Assembly (NCBI RefSeq): GCF_014905615.1
Contig: NZ_AQGU01000025.1
Coordinates: forward strand, 124,001 to 188,000
Reading direction: 5' to 3'
From: Pseudoalteromonas aliena SW19
Lineage (GTDB): Bacteria; Pseudomonadota; Gammaproteobacteria; Enterobacterales; Alteromonadaceae
DNA: 64,000 nucleotides
Part shown: piece by piece, positions 25,901-35,746 of the stretch
How positions within the stretch are numbered: the first letter of the stretch is position 1
Layout: each line of letters opens with the position of its first letter
Translations under genes and position numbers: made by a program
The notes under the pieces: model-generated
Database searches by the model: none
What the model was told of the DNA's origin: nothing
Seen by the model: only the letters and a program-made list of their open reading frames with translations

Positions 25901-27778
25901 GGTAATGGTATGCTGTTATCTAAACACATCCGTTTACAAGTTGCATTTAACCATATGCATATTTTTGTAGATCCTAACCCAGATGCTGCTAAATCATACC
26001 CTGAACGTGAGCGTTTATTTAATATGCCGCGCTCTTCTTGGGAAGATTATAATAAAGACCTTATTTCTGCCGGTGGTGGTATTTTCTCTCGTGCGGCTAA
26101 ATCAATCACATTAAGTCCTGAAATGAAGAAAATGCTTGGCACGAAAAAAGCAAGCATGACACCAAATGAATTAATGAAAGCGTCATTAATGATGAATTTC
26201 GATTTACTGTGGAATGGCGGTATCGGAACATACATTAAAAATTCAAAAGAGACCGATGCTGATGTAGGGGATCGTGCAAATGATGCACTACGTATTAACG
26301 GTAAAGAATTAGGTGCGAAAATTATAGGCGAGGGTGGTAACTTAGGTGCGACCCAACTAGGGCGAATAGAATTTGCTGAAAAAGGCGGTCGTGTTAACAC
26401 AGACTTTATTGATAACGTAGGCGGTGTGGCGTGTTCAGATAACGAAGTTAACATTAAGATTTTACTTAATGGCTTAGTTGCAGAAGGTGATTTAACACGT
26501 AAACAACGAGATGAATTACTTTATTCGATGACAGATGAAGTATCTGAGTTAGTGCTAAAAGACTGCTATCGTCAAACGCATACCATCTCAATTACGCAGT
26601 CTAAAGGTACTTCTACGCTTAAAGAGAAAATACGCTTTATCCATGCACTTGAAAAAGAGGGCAAATTAAACCGTGCAATTGAGTTTATCCCTAGTGATGA
26701 AGAACTCGCTGAGCGTGCAGCAGCAGGTAAAGATCTAACTCGTCCTGAGCTTTCAGTGCTTGTTTCATACGCTAAAATGGTATTGAAAGAGACGTTAGTA
26801 AGTGATGAAATTACTGAAAACCCTTATTACCGTCAGCTGCTTGTTAAGTCATTCCCACGCCCGCTACGCGAGAAATTTGACGATGCGATGAATAATCATC
26901 CGCTTCGTAAAGAAATTATCGCGACTAAGTTGGCTAATAATATCGTCAACGATATGGGTTTGAACTTTATGGTTCGTATGCATGAAGAAACCGGTGCAAA
27001 CGAAGCTGAAATTGCAATGTGTTATTCAATTGCCAGTGAAATCTTCGAGATGCGTGATACTTGGTCATCAATTAGTGCGCTAGATAATAAGATACCGTCA
27101 GCAGTACAAACTGAAATGCTGTATCAATTACGCCGTACTGTACGTCGTACTACGCGTTGGTTCCTACGCCATAGAAATAAAGCGCAAACGATTGAACAAG
27201 CAATTGCGCATTTTGCACCAACCTTTAAAGACCTAAGTGATAACCTAGGAAACTATATGGTCGAAAAAGAAAATGACCGTATTGTTATTGAAGCGAATAA
27301 ACTGATAGAAGACGGTGTACCTCGTCAGATTGCTGAACGCATTGTGTCGTTATCAAGCTTGTTCTCTGTAATGGACCTAGCTGAAGTAGCAAGTAAAACA
27401 GGTCGTAATATAGCAATGGTTTCTAACACTTACTTCAAGTTAGGTGCGCGAATGGGGCTACATTGGTTCTTAGATCAAATCACAAATCAACCTGTTGCTA
27501 ACCATTGGCAAGCACTTGCTCGTTCTTCTTACCGTGAAGAATTAGATTGGCAACAACGTACGTTATCTGAAGTTGTATTAAATAGCTTTGAAGGTGACGA
27601 TAGCGATGTAGATAGCCAAATTGATCAATGGATGGATAGCCAAGAATTACTGCTTCTACGTTGGAAGCAAATGCTGGCTGAATTTAAAACATCACAAAGC
27701 CACGATTTCGCTAAGTTTTCTGTAGCGCTCCGTGAACTGATGTTATTAAGCCATAATTGCGATACATCTGTTAAATAA
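22937..27778 (+). CDS. gdhB: NAD-specific glutamate dehydrogenase, 180-kDa class
   Basis: 1613 residues, the usual length of the large NAD-GDH class. It catalyses oxidative deamination of glutamate to 2-oxoglutarate and ammonia. The long N-terminal regulatory part includes ACT-like segments. The catalytic region covers about residues 780-1200 ([74 protein letters not shown] in shorter conserved blocks). The enzyme is usually catabolic and allosterically regulated. It is monocistronic with a terminator after it. The gene symbol follows Pseudomonas usage. Confidence 0.95.
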   Translation: [1613 protein letters not shown]

Positions 27779-27840
27779 TTTAGTATTTGGGTTATTATTT
27801 CTTTCGTAAATAATAAGTTAATCATTAAAATTGTTATACA

Positions 27841-27870
27841 ATACCTCAGCCTTGTCTGAGGTATTTTTTT
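27841..27870 (+). terminator. Intrinsic terminator of the glutamate dehydrogenase gene
   Basis: ATACCTCAG pairs with CTGAGGTAT around CCTTGT and is followed by six T. It lies 29 bases before the pyrD start. Confidence 0.9.
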
Positions 27871-27898
27871 GTCTGTTATTTATTAGAGGATTATCTTG

Positions 27899-28909
27899 AT
27901 GTTTTATGATTTAGCTCGCCGGTTTATGTTCACTCGTGATGCAGAGTGGGCCCATGAGTTTGCCCTCAATAATCTTCGTCGCTTTGCACACACCCCTTTA
28001 AAAGCCGCATGGTCACAAAATGTTGCAGACAAGCCTGTTAATTTTTTAGGCCTTGAATTTAAAAACCCAGTGGGACTTGCAGCAGGGCTTGATAAAAACG
28101 CTGAGTGTATTGGTGCCTTTAGCCAAATGGGCTTTGGCTTTATTGAAGTAGGTACCGTTACACCTCGTCCTCAAATAGGAAATGATAAGCCGCGTATCTT
28201 TAGGTTGCCAGAGTCAAATGCGATTATCAATAGAATGGGTTTTAATAATAAAGGTGTTGATAACTTAGTCGCCAATGTAAAAGCGGCAAAATACAATGGC
28301 ATACTAGGCATTAATATTGGCAAAAATAAAGACACACCGAATGAACAAGGTAAGGATGACTATATTCATTGCATGCGCAAAGTATTTGAACATGCTTCGT
28401 ACATCACAGTGAATATTTCATCGCCCAATACCCCAGGCCTTCGTGATCTGCAGTACGGTGCGGCGCTGGATGATTTATTACAAAGTTTGAAAAATGAACA
28501 GTTAGATTTAATCGCAAAATATAATAAGCAAGTCCCCATGCTTGTCAAAATTGCGCCCGATCTGGATCAGATCCAAATTGAGCAAGTAAGTGAGTCTTTG
28601 ATTAACAACAAAATTGATGGTGTTATTGCCACTAATACCACGTTAGAGCGAAGCGCAGTGATTGGTCAGCAATATGCTGATGAAGCGGGTGGGTTATCAG
28701 GACACCCAGTAAAAGAGCGCTCTACGCACGTGGTAAGTGAGTTAAAACGTTTAACTCACGGGCAACTACCAATAATAGGGGTAGGTGGTATTGATGATGC
28801 GCTATCGGCAAAGGAAAAAATAAATGCCGGAGCAGATTTAGTGCAAATTTACACCGGATTTATTTATAAAGGACCGCAATTGGTAAAATCAATTGTAAAT
28901 GGCTTATAA
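27899..28909 (+). CDS. pyrD: Dihydroorotate dehydrogenase (quinone), class 2
   Basis: 336 residues. The N-terminal amphipathic part ([21 protein letters not shown]) is the quinone- and membrane-binding extension of class 2 enzymes. FMN and substrate blocks include [27 protein letters not shown] and [14 protein letters not shown] with the catalytic serine. It oxidises dihydroorotate to orotate in pyrimidine synthesis. I use the ATG at 27899; the TTG just before it is less likely. The order pyrD-zapC-rlmKL matches the E. coli pyrD region. Confidence 0.96.
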   Translation: MFYDLARRFMFTRDAEWAHEFALNNLRRFAHTPLKAAWSQNVADKPVNFLGLEFKNPVGLAAGLDKNAECIGAFSQMGFGFIEVGTVTPRPQIGNDKPRIFRLPESNAIINRMGFNNKGVDNLVANVKAAKYNGILGINIGKNKDTPNEQGKDDYIHCMRKVFEHASYITVNISSPNTPGLRDLQYGAALDDLLQSLKNEQLDLIAKYNKQVPMLVKIAPDLDQIQIEQVSESLINNKIDGVIATNTTLERSAVIGQQYADEAGGLSGHPVKERSTHVVSELKRLTHGQLPIIGVGGIDDALSAKEKINAGADLVQIYTGFIYKGPQLVKSIVNGL

Positions 28910-29038
28910 GGATCTGCTATCTAAGCTTTTGATCGTTCGATAAATGTTCTAAGTAAATATTTATATAATGGTTAAAAGCAGTTATACTCTAAGCTTATTG
29001 TATTATTTTAATTACATCACTTAAGTAAGGGGGGTTAT

Positions 29039-29569
29039 ATGTTACAAGCATCAAAGCAATGGCAATGGATTGCTTGTGCCGATAAAAATCGCTTACTGCT
29101 TGATTTAAATGACGATATGCAGTTGTGCACCCCCTATAAACTAAGGTTATTAACCGACTCTGTATTTAAAAACCCTTACTTTAGCGTGGAGGATGCCGCG
29201 TTTTACGAGCAAGTTTATAACTATTTAGTAGGCTTTAACGTGTGGAGTCCTGCAAAAATATGCCAAATATCACTTAATGCAACTGCAGTAAAATACCATT
29301 TAAAGCCAGTTTTAGCTAAAAGTTGGTTTTTTAAAGAGTATACTGGCTCAGATCCTAGTGTTGAAGCGATTGTAAAATTAACATCTAAAGCACAATCGGG
29401 TGATTTTCTTATTGTGGAGCATTGCCCTGATGCTTCTATTTGTTTAAACCTGAGTGAGGACTTTAAACTGGATGAAAATTTATCATTAACGCAGTTTGAA
29501 GTTATCCGTATTTTGAATAACCGCGTACACCCTATCTTAAATCAGCAATATCAAAGCCAAACCGCCTAA
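29039..29569 (+). CDS. zapC: Cell division protein ZapC
   Basis: 176 residues resembling ZapC: KQWQWIACADKNRLLLDLNDDMQ near the start (E. coli NWRWYYDEEHDRMMLDL), VEDAAFYEQV, and LKPVLAKSWFF. ZapC binds FtsZ polymers and suppresses their GTPase activity, stabilising the Z ring. A very strong Shine-Dalgarno (AAGGGGGG) precedes the ATG. Position between pyrD and rlmKL matches the E. coli order, supporting the name. Confidence 0.88.
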   Translation: MLQASKQWQWIACADKNRLLLDLNDDMQLCTPYKLRLLTDSVFKNPYFSVEDAAFYEQVYNYLVGFNVWSPAKICQISLNATAVKYHLKPVLAKSWFFKEYTGSDPSVEAIVKLTSKAQSGDFLIVEHCPDASICLNLSEDFKLDENLSLTQFEVIRILNNRVHPILNQQYQSQTA

Positions 29570-29660
29570 CCAAATTTACCTTATATGCACGTGTTTATGG
29601 CGTGTTTGTATGCCAACCTATGATATAATCCTGCGCAATTAGCTATTAAGGGTTACTACT

Positions 29661-31778
29661 TTGCAATTTATCGCACTTACTTCTATCGGAATCGAAAATT
29701 TATTGGTTGATGAACTAACAGAGCTTGGCGCAACGGTGTCTAAGCAAACTGTGGGTTCAGTTCGTTTTGAGGCTGACTCATTACTAGCGCAAAAGGTTTG
29801 TTTATCAAGTCGTTTTGCTACGCGTGTGCTTATGCTTATTGAAGAAAAAGAAGGCGTAGATGACAAAAGTAGCCTGTACAACTTTGCGCGTTCGCAGCCA
29901 TGGCAAGAATGGTTTGGACCAACGCAAACATTCGCAGTTGACTTCAATGGCACAAATGATTCATTAAAAAATACACAGTTTTCTGGTCTTGTAATTAAAG
30001 ATGCGATAGTTGATTACTTTAATGATTTATTCGAACAGCGCCCAAATGTAGATAAGCAAGATGCTAACGTACGTGTTGTTGCACGTTTAAATCGTTATGG
30101 TGTATCAATGTATATTGATTACTCTGGCCCCCGCTTATCTGAACGTGGCTACCGTCAAGGTCAAGGTAAAGCACCGATTAAAGAACATTTAGCAGCCGCT
30201 CTAATTAAGCGCAGTGGTTGGCTTGAAAATGTAAAACAGCCTTTATTTGATCCATGTTGTGGTGCGGGGACTATTTTAATTGAAGCTGCTGGTATGGCAC
30301 GAAATGAAGCACCGGGCTTGTTCCGTGAAGGTTTTGCTTTTGAGCGTTTGCCGAGCTTTAGAGCCGCCAAATTTAAAGAACTAAAAGAAGAGTTACTTGC
30401 TAATATTACCGATCCTAAATTGTGGTTAATTGGTCACGATTACGATGAGCAAGTGTTAAGTAAAGCTATTGATAATGCAAAACGTGCTGAGCTTGATGAC
30501 GTTATTAAATTTAAACAAAGCGATGCAACCAAACTGACTGCAGTTGCTAAGTTACCAGGTGTGGTCATTTCAAACTTACCGTATGGTGAGCGTATTGGCT
30601 CTATGGCTGAACTTGTAGACTTACACCGTAATTTAGGTGTTGGCTTTAAAAAGCATTTTAATCACTGGAAACTTGCCCTACTAGGCATGGATGAGAGCTT
30701 ATTTAAACTTTTAAAACTAGTTCGCCTTAAGCGTTATAAGTTTAAAAATGGCCCGCTTGACGTTGAACTTAACTTATATCAATTAGATGATAAGCAAGTA
30801 AGCCTAACGACAGATGACAAAAAAGCACTTAATTTTGAAGGCTCAACGTCATTTGCAAATCGTTTAAAAAAGAATAAACACGGTTTAAAAAATTGGCTTA
30901 AACAAAATAAAGTGGATGCTTACCGAGTATATGAAGCGGATATCCCTGAATACAATGTTGCTGTGGATATTTACGGTGATTCAGCGGTTATTTTTGAATA
31001 CGCGGCGCCTAAAGAAATCGATGAAAAAACCTCAGAAAAACGCCTGCAAGATGTAATCAGTTTAACGTCTCAACAGCTTGAAATTGCCCCAGAAAATATT
31101 GCTGTAAAAGTGCGTAAAAAACAAAAGGGTGAAGATCAATATACGGCAATGTCTAAACAAAACCGTACTATGGTTGTTGAAGAATTTGGCGCTAAGTTTA
31201 AAGTCAATTTATTTGATTATTTAGACACTGGATTGTTTTTAGATCACCGTTTAATGCGTCGTTACATTCAAGAAAATGCCAAAGATAAACGCTTTTTAAA
31301 CTTGTTTGCTTACACGGGTACAGCGTCTGTGCATGCAGCCTTAGGTGGCGCTAAAGCCATTACTACCGTTGATTTATCAAAGACCTACTTAAAATGGGGC
31401 CAAGATAACTTTGATTTAAATGGTATTAATAATACACGTTACCGTTTTGAACAAGCAGACTGCTTAAAATGGTTAGAACATGCAACCGCGCAATACGATT
31501 TAATATTTTTAGATCCGCCGACTTTCTCTAATTCAAAGCGTATGAAAGATGCATTTGATGTGCAAAGTGATCATATTAAATTATTAACCTGGGTTAAAAA
31601 GATTTTAAGCCCATCGGGTACGTTAATTTTCTCTAATAACAAACGTGGCTTTGTGATGGATGAAGTCGGGCTGATCGGTTTAGGTTTAAAAGCCGTTAAT
31701 ATTTCAGATAAAACATTATCACCCGATTTTAAGCGCAATAAAAAAATCCATAATAGCTGGTTAATTACGCATGGCTAA
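29661..31778 (+). CDS. rlmL: Bifunctional 23S rRNA methyltransferase RlmKL
   Basis: 705 residues. An N-terminal THUMP domain (about 45-155) is followed by the RlmL methyltransferase (m2G2445) with DPCCGAGTILIEA and NLPYGER. The C-terminal RlmK half (m7G2069) has NLFAYTGTASVHAALGGA and LDPPTFSNS. Both methylations occur on 23S rRNA during 50S assembly. The start is TTG at 29661, with AAGGG upstream, aligning with the family N-terminus (QFIALTSIGIENLL). It overlaps the glutaredoxin-like gene by 8 bases. Confidence 0.96.
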   Translation: MQFIALTSIGIENLLVDELTELGATVSKQTVGSVRFEADSLLAQKVCLSSRFATRVLMLIEEKEGVDDKSSLYNFARSQPWQEWFGPTQTFAVDFNGTNDSLKNTQFSGLVIKDAIVDYFNDLFEQRPNVDKQDANVRVVARLNRYGVSMYIDYSGPRLSERGYRQGQGKAPIKEHLAAALIKRSGWLENVKQPLFDPCCGAGTILIEAAGMARNEAPGLFREGFAFERLPSFRAAKFKELKEELLANITDPKLWLIGHDYDEQVLSKAIDNAKRAELDDVIKFKQSDATKLTAVAKLPGVVISNLPYGERIGSMAELVDLHRNLGVGFKKHFNHWKLALLGMDESLFKLLKLVRLKRYKFKNGPLDVELNLYQLDDKQVSLTTDDKKALNFEGSTSFANRLKKNKHGLKNWLKQNKVDAYRVYEADIPEYNVAVDIYGDSAVIFEYAAPKEIDEKTSEKRLQDVISLTSQQLEIAPENIAVKVRKKQKGEDQYTAMSKQNRTMVVEEFGAKFKVNLFDYLDTGLFLDHRLMRRYIQENAKDKRFLNLFAYTGTASVHAALGGAKAITTVDLSKTYLKWGQDNFDLNGINNTRYRFEQADCLKWLEHATAQYDLIFLDPPTFSNSKRMKDAFDVQSDHIKLLTWVKKILSPSGTLIFSNNKRGFVMDEVGLIGLGLKAVNISDKTLSPDFKRNKKIHNSWLITHG

Positions 31779-32010
31779 ATGGGTTTTATATCACACGGAT
31801 GGTTGCCACTTGTGCGAACAAGCTGAGCAACTTATCACTGAGGTACTTAGTGATACTAGTGGGTTATTACTAATCGATATTATGAGCGATGAGCAGCTTA
31901 TAGCTGAGTATCAAATCAGTATTCCTGTATTAAAAAGTGAACATGGCGAACAGTTGTTTTGGCCTTTTACCTCACACAGTGTGCGTGAATTTTTAGCGCA
32001 AACAGAATAA
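31771..32010 (+). CDS. Glutaredoxin-family (DUF836-like) thiol protein
   Basis: 79 residues with a thioredoxin fold. A CHLC active-site motif follows the first strand (VLYHTDGCHLCEQAEQLI), and the cis-proline segment is SIPVLK. A cytoplasmic thiol-disulfide role is likely, with unknown partners. It overlaps the end of rlmKL by 8 bases and precedes uup by 15 bases. Confidence 0.87.
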   Translation: MAKWVLYHTDGCHLCEQAEQLITEVLSDTSGLLLIDIMSDEQLIAEYQISIPVLKSEHGEQLFWPFTSHSVREFLAQTE

Positions 32011-32025
32011 GAGCAAATAAGAACT

Positions 32026-33939
32026 ATGGATTTAATTAGAATTTTAAAAGCACAACTTGCCTTTGGTACACACGCCTTGTTGAACAAAGCTGATGCTGTA
32101 ATTGAAAGTGGCGAGCGAGTGTGTGTGGTTGGCAGAAATGGCGCGGGTAAATCAACGTTATTAAAAGTACTTGATGGCCAAGTTGTTTTAGATGATGGTG
32201 AAATAAATCAGCTTGGCGGAATACGAATTTCACGCTTAGAGCAAGATCCACCAAAAGGTGCAAGTGGAACAGTATTTGATTACGTTGCGCAAGGTATGCC
32301 AGAAATTGCTAATTTACTCATTGATTTTCACCATGTAAGTAATGAGTTACAAACAGAGTGTAATGATAAGTTATTAAACAAACTTGAGCGTTTATCAAAC
32401 CAATTAGAAGCTGCGGATGGCTGGCGCTTTGATAGCCGAATTCAATTAGTATTAACTCAATTAGAGTTAACACCAGACGCTAAACTCGAGTCTCTTTCAG
32501 GTGGTTGGTTACGTAAGGTGGCACTTGCTCGTGCACTTGTTAGTGAGCCTGATTTATTACTTCTTGATGAGCCAACAAACCACTTAGACATGGCAAGTGT
32601 TATGTGGCTTGAGCAGTTTTTAAAAGAATTTAAAGGCGGTATTGTATTTATATCGCATGACCGTGCGTTTATTCGTGCTGTTGCTACGCGTATTTTAGAT
32701 TTGGATCGCGGTAAACTTATATCCTATCCTGGTGATTACGCGACTTATTTAGAACAAAAAGCGCATGATTTAAAAGTTGAAGAAGCTCAAAATGCATTGT
32801 TCGATAAACGTTTAGCAGAAGAAGAAACATGGATCCGACAGGGTGTTAAAGCACGTAGAACGCGTAACGAAGGACGTGTTAGGGAGTTAAAGCAGCTTCG
32901 TACCGAGCGCAAACAACGTGTTGATCAAGTAGGTAAAACTGACTTTAATATCGAAACGGCAGATCGCTCTGGTAAGTTAGTGTTTGAAGCTAAAAATTTA
33001 TGTCATGCATTCAAAGACAAAGTCATTGTAAATGACTTCTCTACACTTGTTATGCGCGGTGACCGTATAGGTTTAGTTGGCCCAAATGGGATTGGTAAAA
33101 CAACCCTATTAAAATTAATGTTCGGCGATTTAGTGCCAGATAATGGCATAACTAAACAAGGTGTTAATTTAGAGTTCGCTTACTTTGACCAATATCGTGA
33201 AAAGTTAGATGAAGAAGCAACAGTACAAGATAACGTTGCTGAAGGTAAACAAGAAGTGATGATGGGTGGTCGCTCACGTCATGTTTTAGGTTATTTACAA
33301 GACTTTTTATTCCCGCCAGCACGTGCTCGAACCCCTGTTAAAGCACTCTCTGGTGGTGAAAAAAACAGATTACTATTAGCTAAATTGTTTTTAAAACCGT
33401 CTAATATACTTGTTCTCGATGAGCCAACGAATGACTTGGATATTGAAACACTTGAGTTATTAGAGGACATAATTAATCAATACCAAGGTACAGTGCTGAT
33501 TGTAAGCCATGACCGTGAGTTTATTGATAATACGTGTTCAAGTGTTTGGGCATTTGAAGGAAATGGTAAAGTAACTGATATAGTAGGTGGTTACAGTGAC
33601 TATGAAGCTTATGTTAGCTACTTAGCAGAGCAAGAGAAACAAACACCGCAGCTAACAAAAAAGACTGAAAAATCGGCACCGGTGACGTCTGTAAAAGTAG
33701 AGAGTAAAGGAAATAAACTAACGTACAAATTAAAACTTGAATTAGAACAACTGCCTAATAAAATGGAACAACTTGAAGTTGATATTGAAACTCAACAAGC
33801 TGTTGTTAGTGACGTTGACTTTTTCAAGCAAAACAGTGATGTAACAACGAAAGCGTTGAACCATTTAGCACAACTTGAGTCTGACCTTGAAGCCGCCCTA
33901 GAGCGCTGGGAAGAACTTGAAGAATTACAGAATCAGTAG
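32026..33939 (+). CDS. uup: ABC-F family ATPase Uup
   Basis: 637 residues without membrane segments. There are two ABC modules. The first has GRNGAGKST (about 36-44), LSGGW and LLLLDEPTNHLD. The second has GPNGIGKTT, LSGGE and LVLDEPTNDLD. They are joined by an arginine- and lysine-rich ABC-F linker and end with a coiled coil (about 570-637) as in Uup. Uup acts on ribosomes or branched DNA, and its loss raises precise transposon excision in E. coli. It is followed after 11 bases by the DUF3466 gene. Confidence 0.95.
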   Translation: MDLIRILKAQLAFGTHALLNKADAVIESGERVCVVGRNGAGKSTLLKVLDGQVVLDDGEINQLGGIRISRLEQDPPKGASGTVFDYVAQGMPEIANLLIDFHHVSNELQTECNDKLLNKLERLSNQLEAADGWRFDSRIQLVLTQLELTPDAKLESLSGGWLRKVALARALVSEPDLLLLDEPTNHLDMASVMWLEQFLKEFKGGIVFISHDRAFIRAVATRILDLDRGKLISYPGDYATYLEQKAHDLKVEEAQNALFDKRLAEEETWIRQGVKARRTRNEGRVRELKQLRTERKQRVDQVGKTDFNIETADRSGKLVFEAKNLCHAFKDKVIVNDFSTLVMRGDRIGLVGPNGIGKTTLLKLMFGDLVPDNGITKQGVNLEFAYFDQYREKLDEEATVQDNVAEGKQEVMMGGRSRHVLGYLQDFLFPPARARTPVKALSGGEKNRLLLAKLFLKPSNILVLDEPTNDLDIETLELLEDIINQYQGTVLIVSHDREFIDNTCSSVWAFEGNGKVTDIVGGYSDYEAYVSYLAEQEKQTPQLTKKTEKSAPVTSVKVESKGNKLTYKLKLELEQLPNKMEQLEVDIETQQAVVSDVDFFKQNSDVTTKALNHLAQLESDLEAALERWEELEELQNQ

Positions 33940-33950
33940 TAAGGATAAAA

Positions 33951-35696
33951 ATGAAATATAAATTACTCGCTGCCAGTGTTTTAGCGACCCTGAGCACATC
34001 AGCAATGAGCGCAACGTATCAACTAAGCGAATTAGGCACACTCGAAGGCGCTAAACATTCTTATATAAGCGATGTGAGTAAAAATGGCCATATTATCGGT
34101 TTTGCAAACGGTGTTTACAAGCTGCCGATAGATATTAGCTATATTGATTTTACAGAAAGTGTAATAAAAACGGCTTATAGTAATGAGAAAAAAGCTTTCG
34201 AAGAAAGCGATAAAGTAATCACATTTACGCTGGATGATATTGAAAATAAAGATGCCATTAATACTAACCCAGATGCCCACAGTTTCATGGTTAGATTTTT
34301 ATCATCACTTTCAAATAACTTTGAATACCAAAAGCTTAGCTCTTTGGTTGCAGTCAATTTTAAAGATACCAATGTAATAGAGCAGCCACTATTTGATATC
34401 GCTGCTGTTGATTATGATGGCCTAACCCAGTCCACTACCAATGTTTATAACGCAGTAAGTGAAGATGGTGTTACGGTTGGCTGGGGAAGCGCGCCTTATG
34501 ATAAAGTGTCATTTACACCTGATGGTGAAGACGAGGCTGAAAGCTGGTTTACCCATGAATTTATTGAACGAGGGATCGTTGTTAGTGCTGATGGAGTGCG
34601 CGTACCTCTGACACCTGAATTTAATGAATATGGCGGGACAAGCCGCGCAAACGATATTGTAAAAACAGCAAACGGCTATACTGTTGTTGGTAGCGTATCT
34701 ACAAGTATTCCAGACGACAGACAAGATAATATCAATGATAGTTGTGATAATGAAGATGAGCCAACATCAGTCTGCATTAACTTATTAAATACCAAGATTG
34801 CAAGAGGGTTGTTTAATAAACGCGCAGTTAAGTGGGAGCTAGATAATTCATTGAATATAACTTCTGTTGAACAGCTTGGCTTAGCACTTACTCCAGATGA
34901 AGGCGAAACTGAAGATGATGCTTTTACAAGTACAGCTTTTGCTATTAATGCAAATGGCACTATCGTTGGTTCTTCAAATATTCGTTATGACAATAATAAT
35001 GACATAATTATAACAATGCCGGTATATTTTAAAGGTGGTAAGGCTGTTTCTTTTTTAGAGCAAGAGAATGATTCCATCCAATCCGGCAAAGCAGTAGCCG
35101 TTAATGACAATGACGTCATTACAGGTTACGCAACGAAAGTTATTGAAAATACTCGCCGTAATAAGTTTTTCTATCATGATATAAAAACAGGCAACACTGT
35201 TTTTCCAACAGGTTATTTTAATAGCTCTAGCTCTTTCGGTAACGATATAAACAACAAAGGTTATATTGTTGGTGAAGGCGAAGTAGGTACTACTGATAGT
35301 GCTCGACGTAAACAAGCATTTGTCTATAAAATTGGTGATGATAAAGTTACGAATCTTAATGACTTATTGCCGTGTTTTGAAGCGGATGGTGAAACGGCGT
35401 ACGCTTATACTATGGCAGAAGCTAAAGTTATTAACGAAAATAATGAAATATTTGGCGTAGCGACTAAAACGGTTGAAAAACGTAATTCTTTAGGTGGTAT
35501 TGTTACTGATATTGACGGTAAAACTGAATTTGAAAGCGTAGCGGTTGCTGTAAAGCTTACACCATTAGTGGATGGAACAGTAGAGAGTTGTGCTCCTCCT
35601 GAGGTAGAAGTTTATGAGCGTAATTCAGCGAGCTTTCCTTGGTATGCATTACTGTTATTACCACTAGTTGGCGTAAGACGACTTTTCCGCTTTTAG
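33951..35696 (+). CDS. DUF3466-family exported protein with C-terminal membrane anchor
   Basis: 581 residues. A signal peptide (LLAASVLATLSTSAMSA) is followed by repeated segments such as DVSKNGHIIGFANG and AINANGTIVGSSNI, typical of the DUF3466/HAF-repeat layout. The C-terminus ends in a hydrophobic helix and a basic cluster (WYALLLLPLVGVRRLFRF), like a cell-surface sorting tail. Family members in related genera end with a GlyGly-CTERM signal; here the Gly-Gly is replaced by SFPW. Function is unknown; the uup-DUF3466 pairing appears common in related genera. Confidence 0.82.
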   Translation: MKYKLLAASVLATLSTSAMSATYQLSELGTLEGAKHSYISDVSKNGHIIGFANGVYKLPIDISYIDFTESVIKTAYSNEKKAFEESDKVITFTLDDIENKDAINTNPDAHSFMVRFLSSLSNNFEYQKLSSLVAVNFKDTNVIEQPLFDIAAVDYDGLTQSTTNVYNAVSEDGVTVGWGSAPYDKVSFTPDGEDEAESWFTHEFIERGIVVSADGVRVPLTPEFNEYGGTSRANDIVKTANGYTVVGSVSTSIPDDRQDNINDSCDNEDEPTSVCINLLNTKIARGLFNKRAVKWELDNSLNITSVEQLGLALTPDEGETEDDAFTSTAFAINANGTIVGSSNIRYDNNNDIIITMPVYFKGGKAVSFLEQENDSIQSGKAVAVNDNDVITGYATKVIENTRRNKFFYHDIKTGNTVFPTGYFNSSSSFGNDINNKGYIVGEGEVGTTDSARRKQAFVYKIGDDKVTNLNDLLPCFEADGETAYAYTMAEAKVINENNEIFGVATKTVEKRNSLGGIVTDIDGKTEFESVAVAVKLTPLVDGTVESCAPPEVEVYERNSASFPWYALLLLPLVGVRRLFRF

Positions 35697-35746
35697 TCGA
35701 TTAGTTTATTACCTCCTCAAGCAAACTGTTTCGTAATGCTTGTACA

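Noticed and set aside
26047-26454. Minus-strand frame of 135 codons within the glutamate dehydrogenase gene.
   Set aside because: Antisense shadow of a strongly conserved enzyme; codon pattern follows the sense gene.
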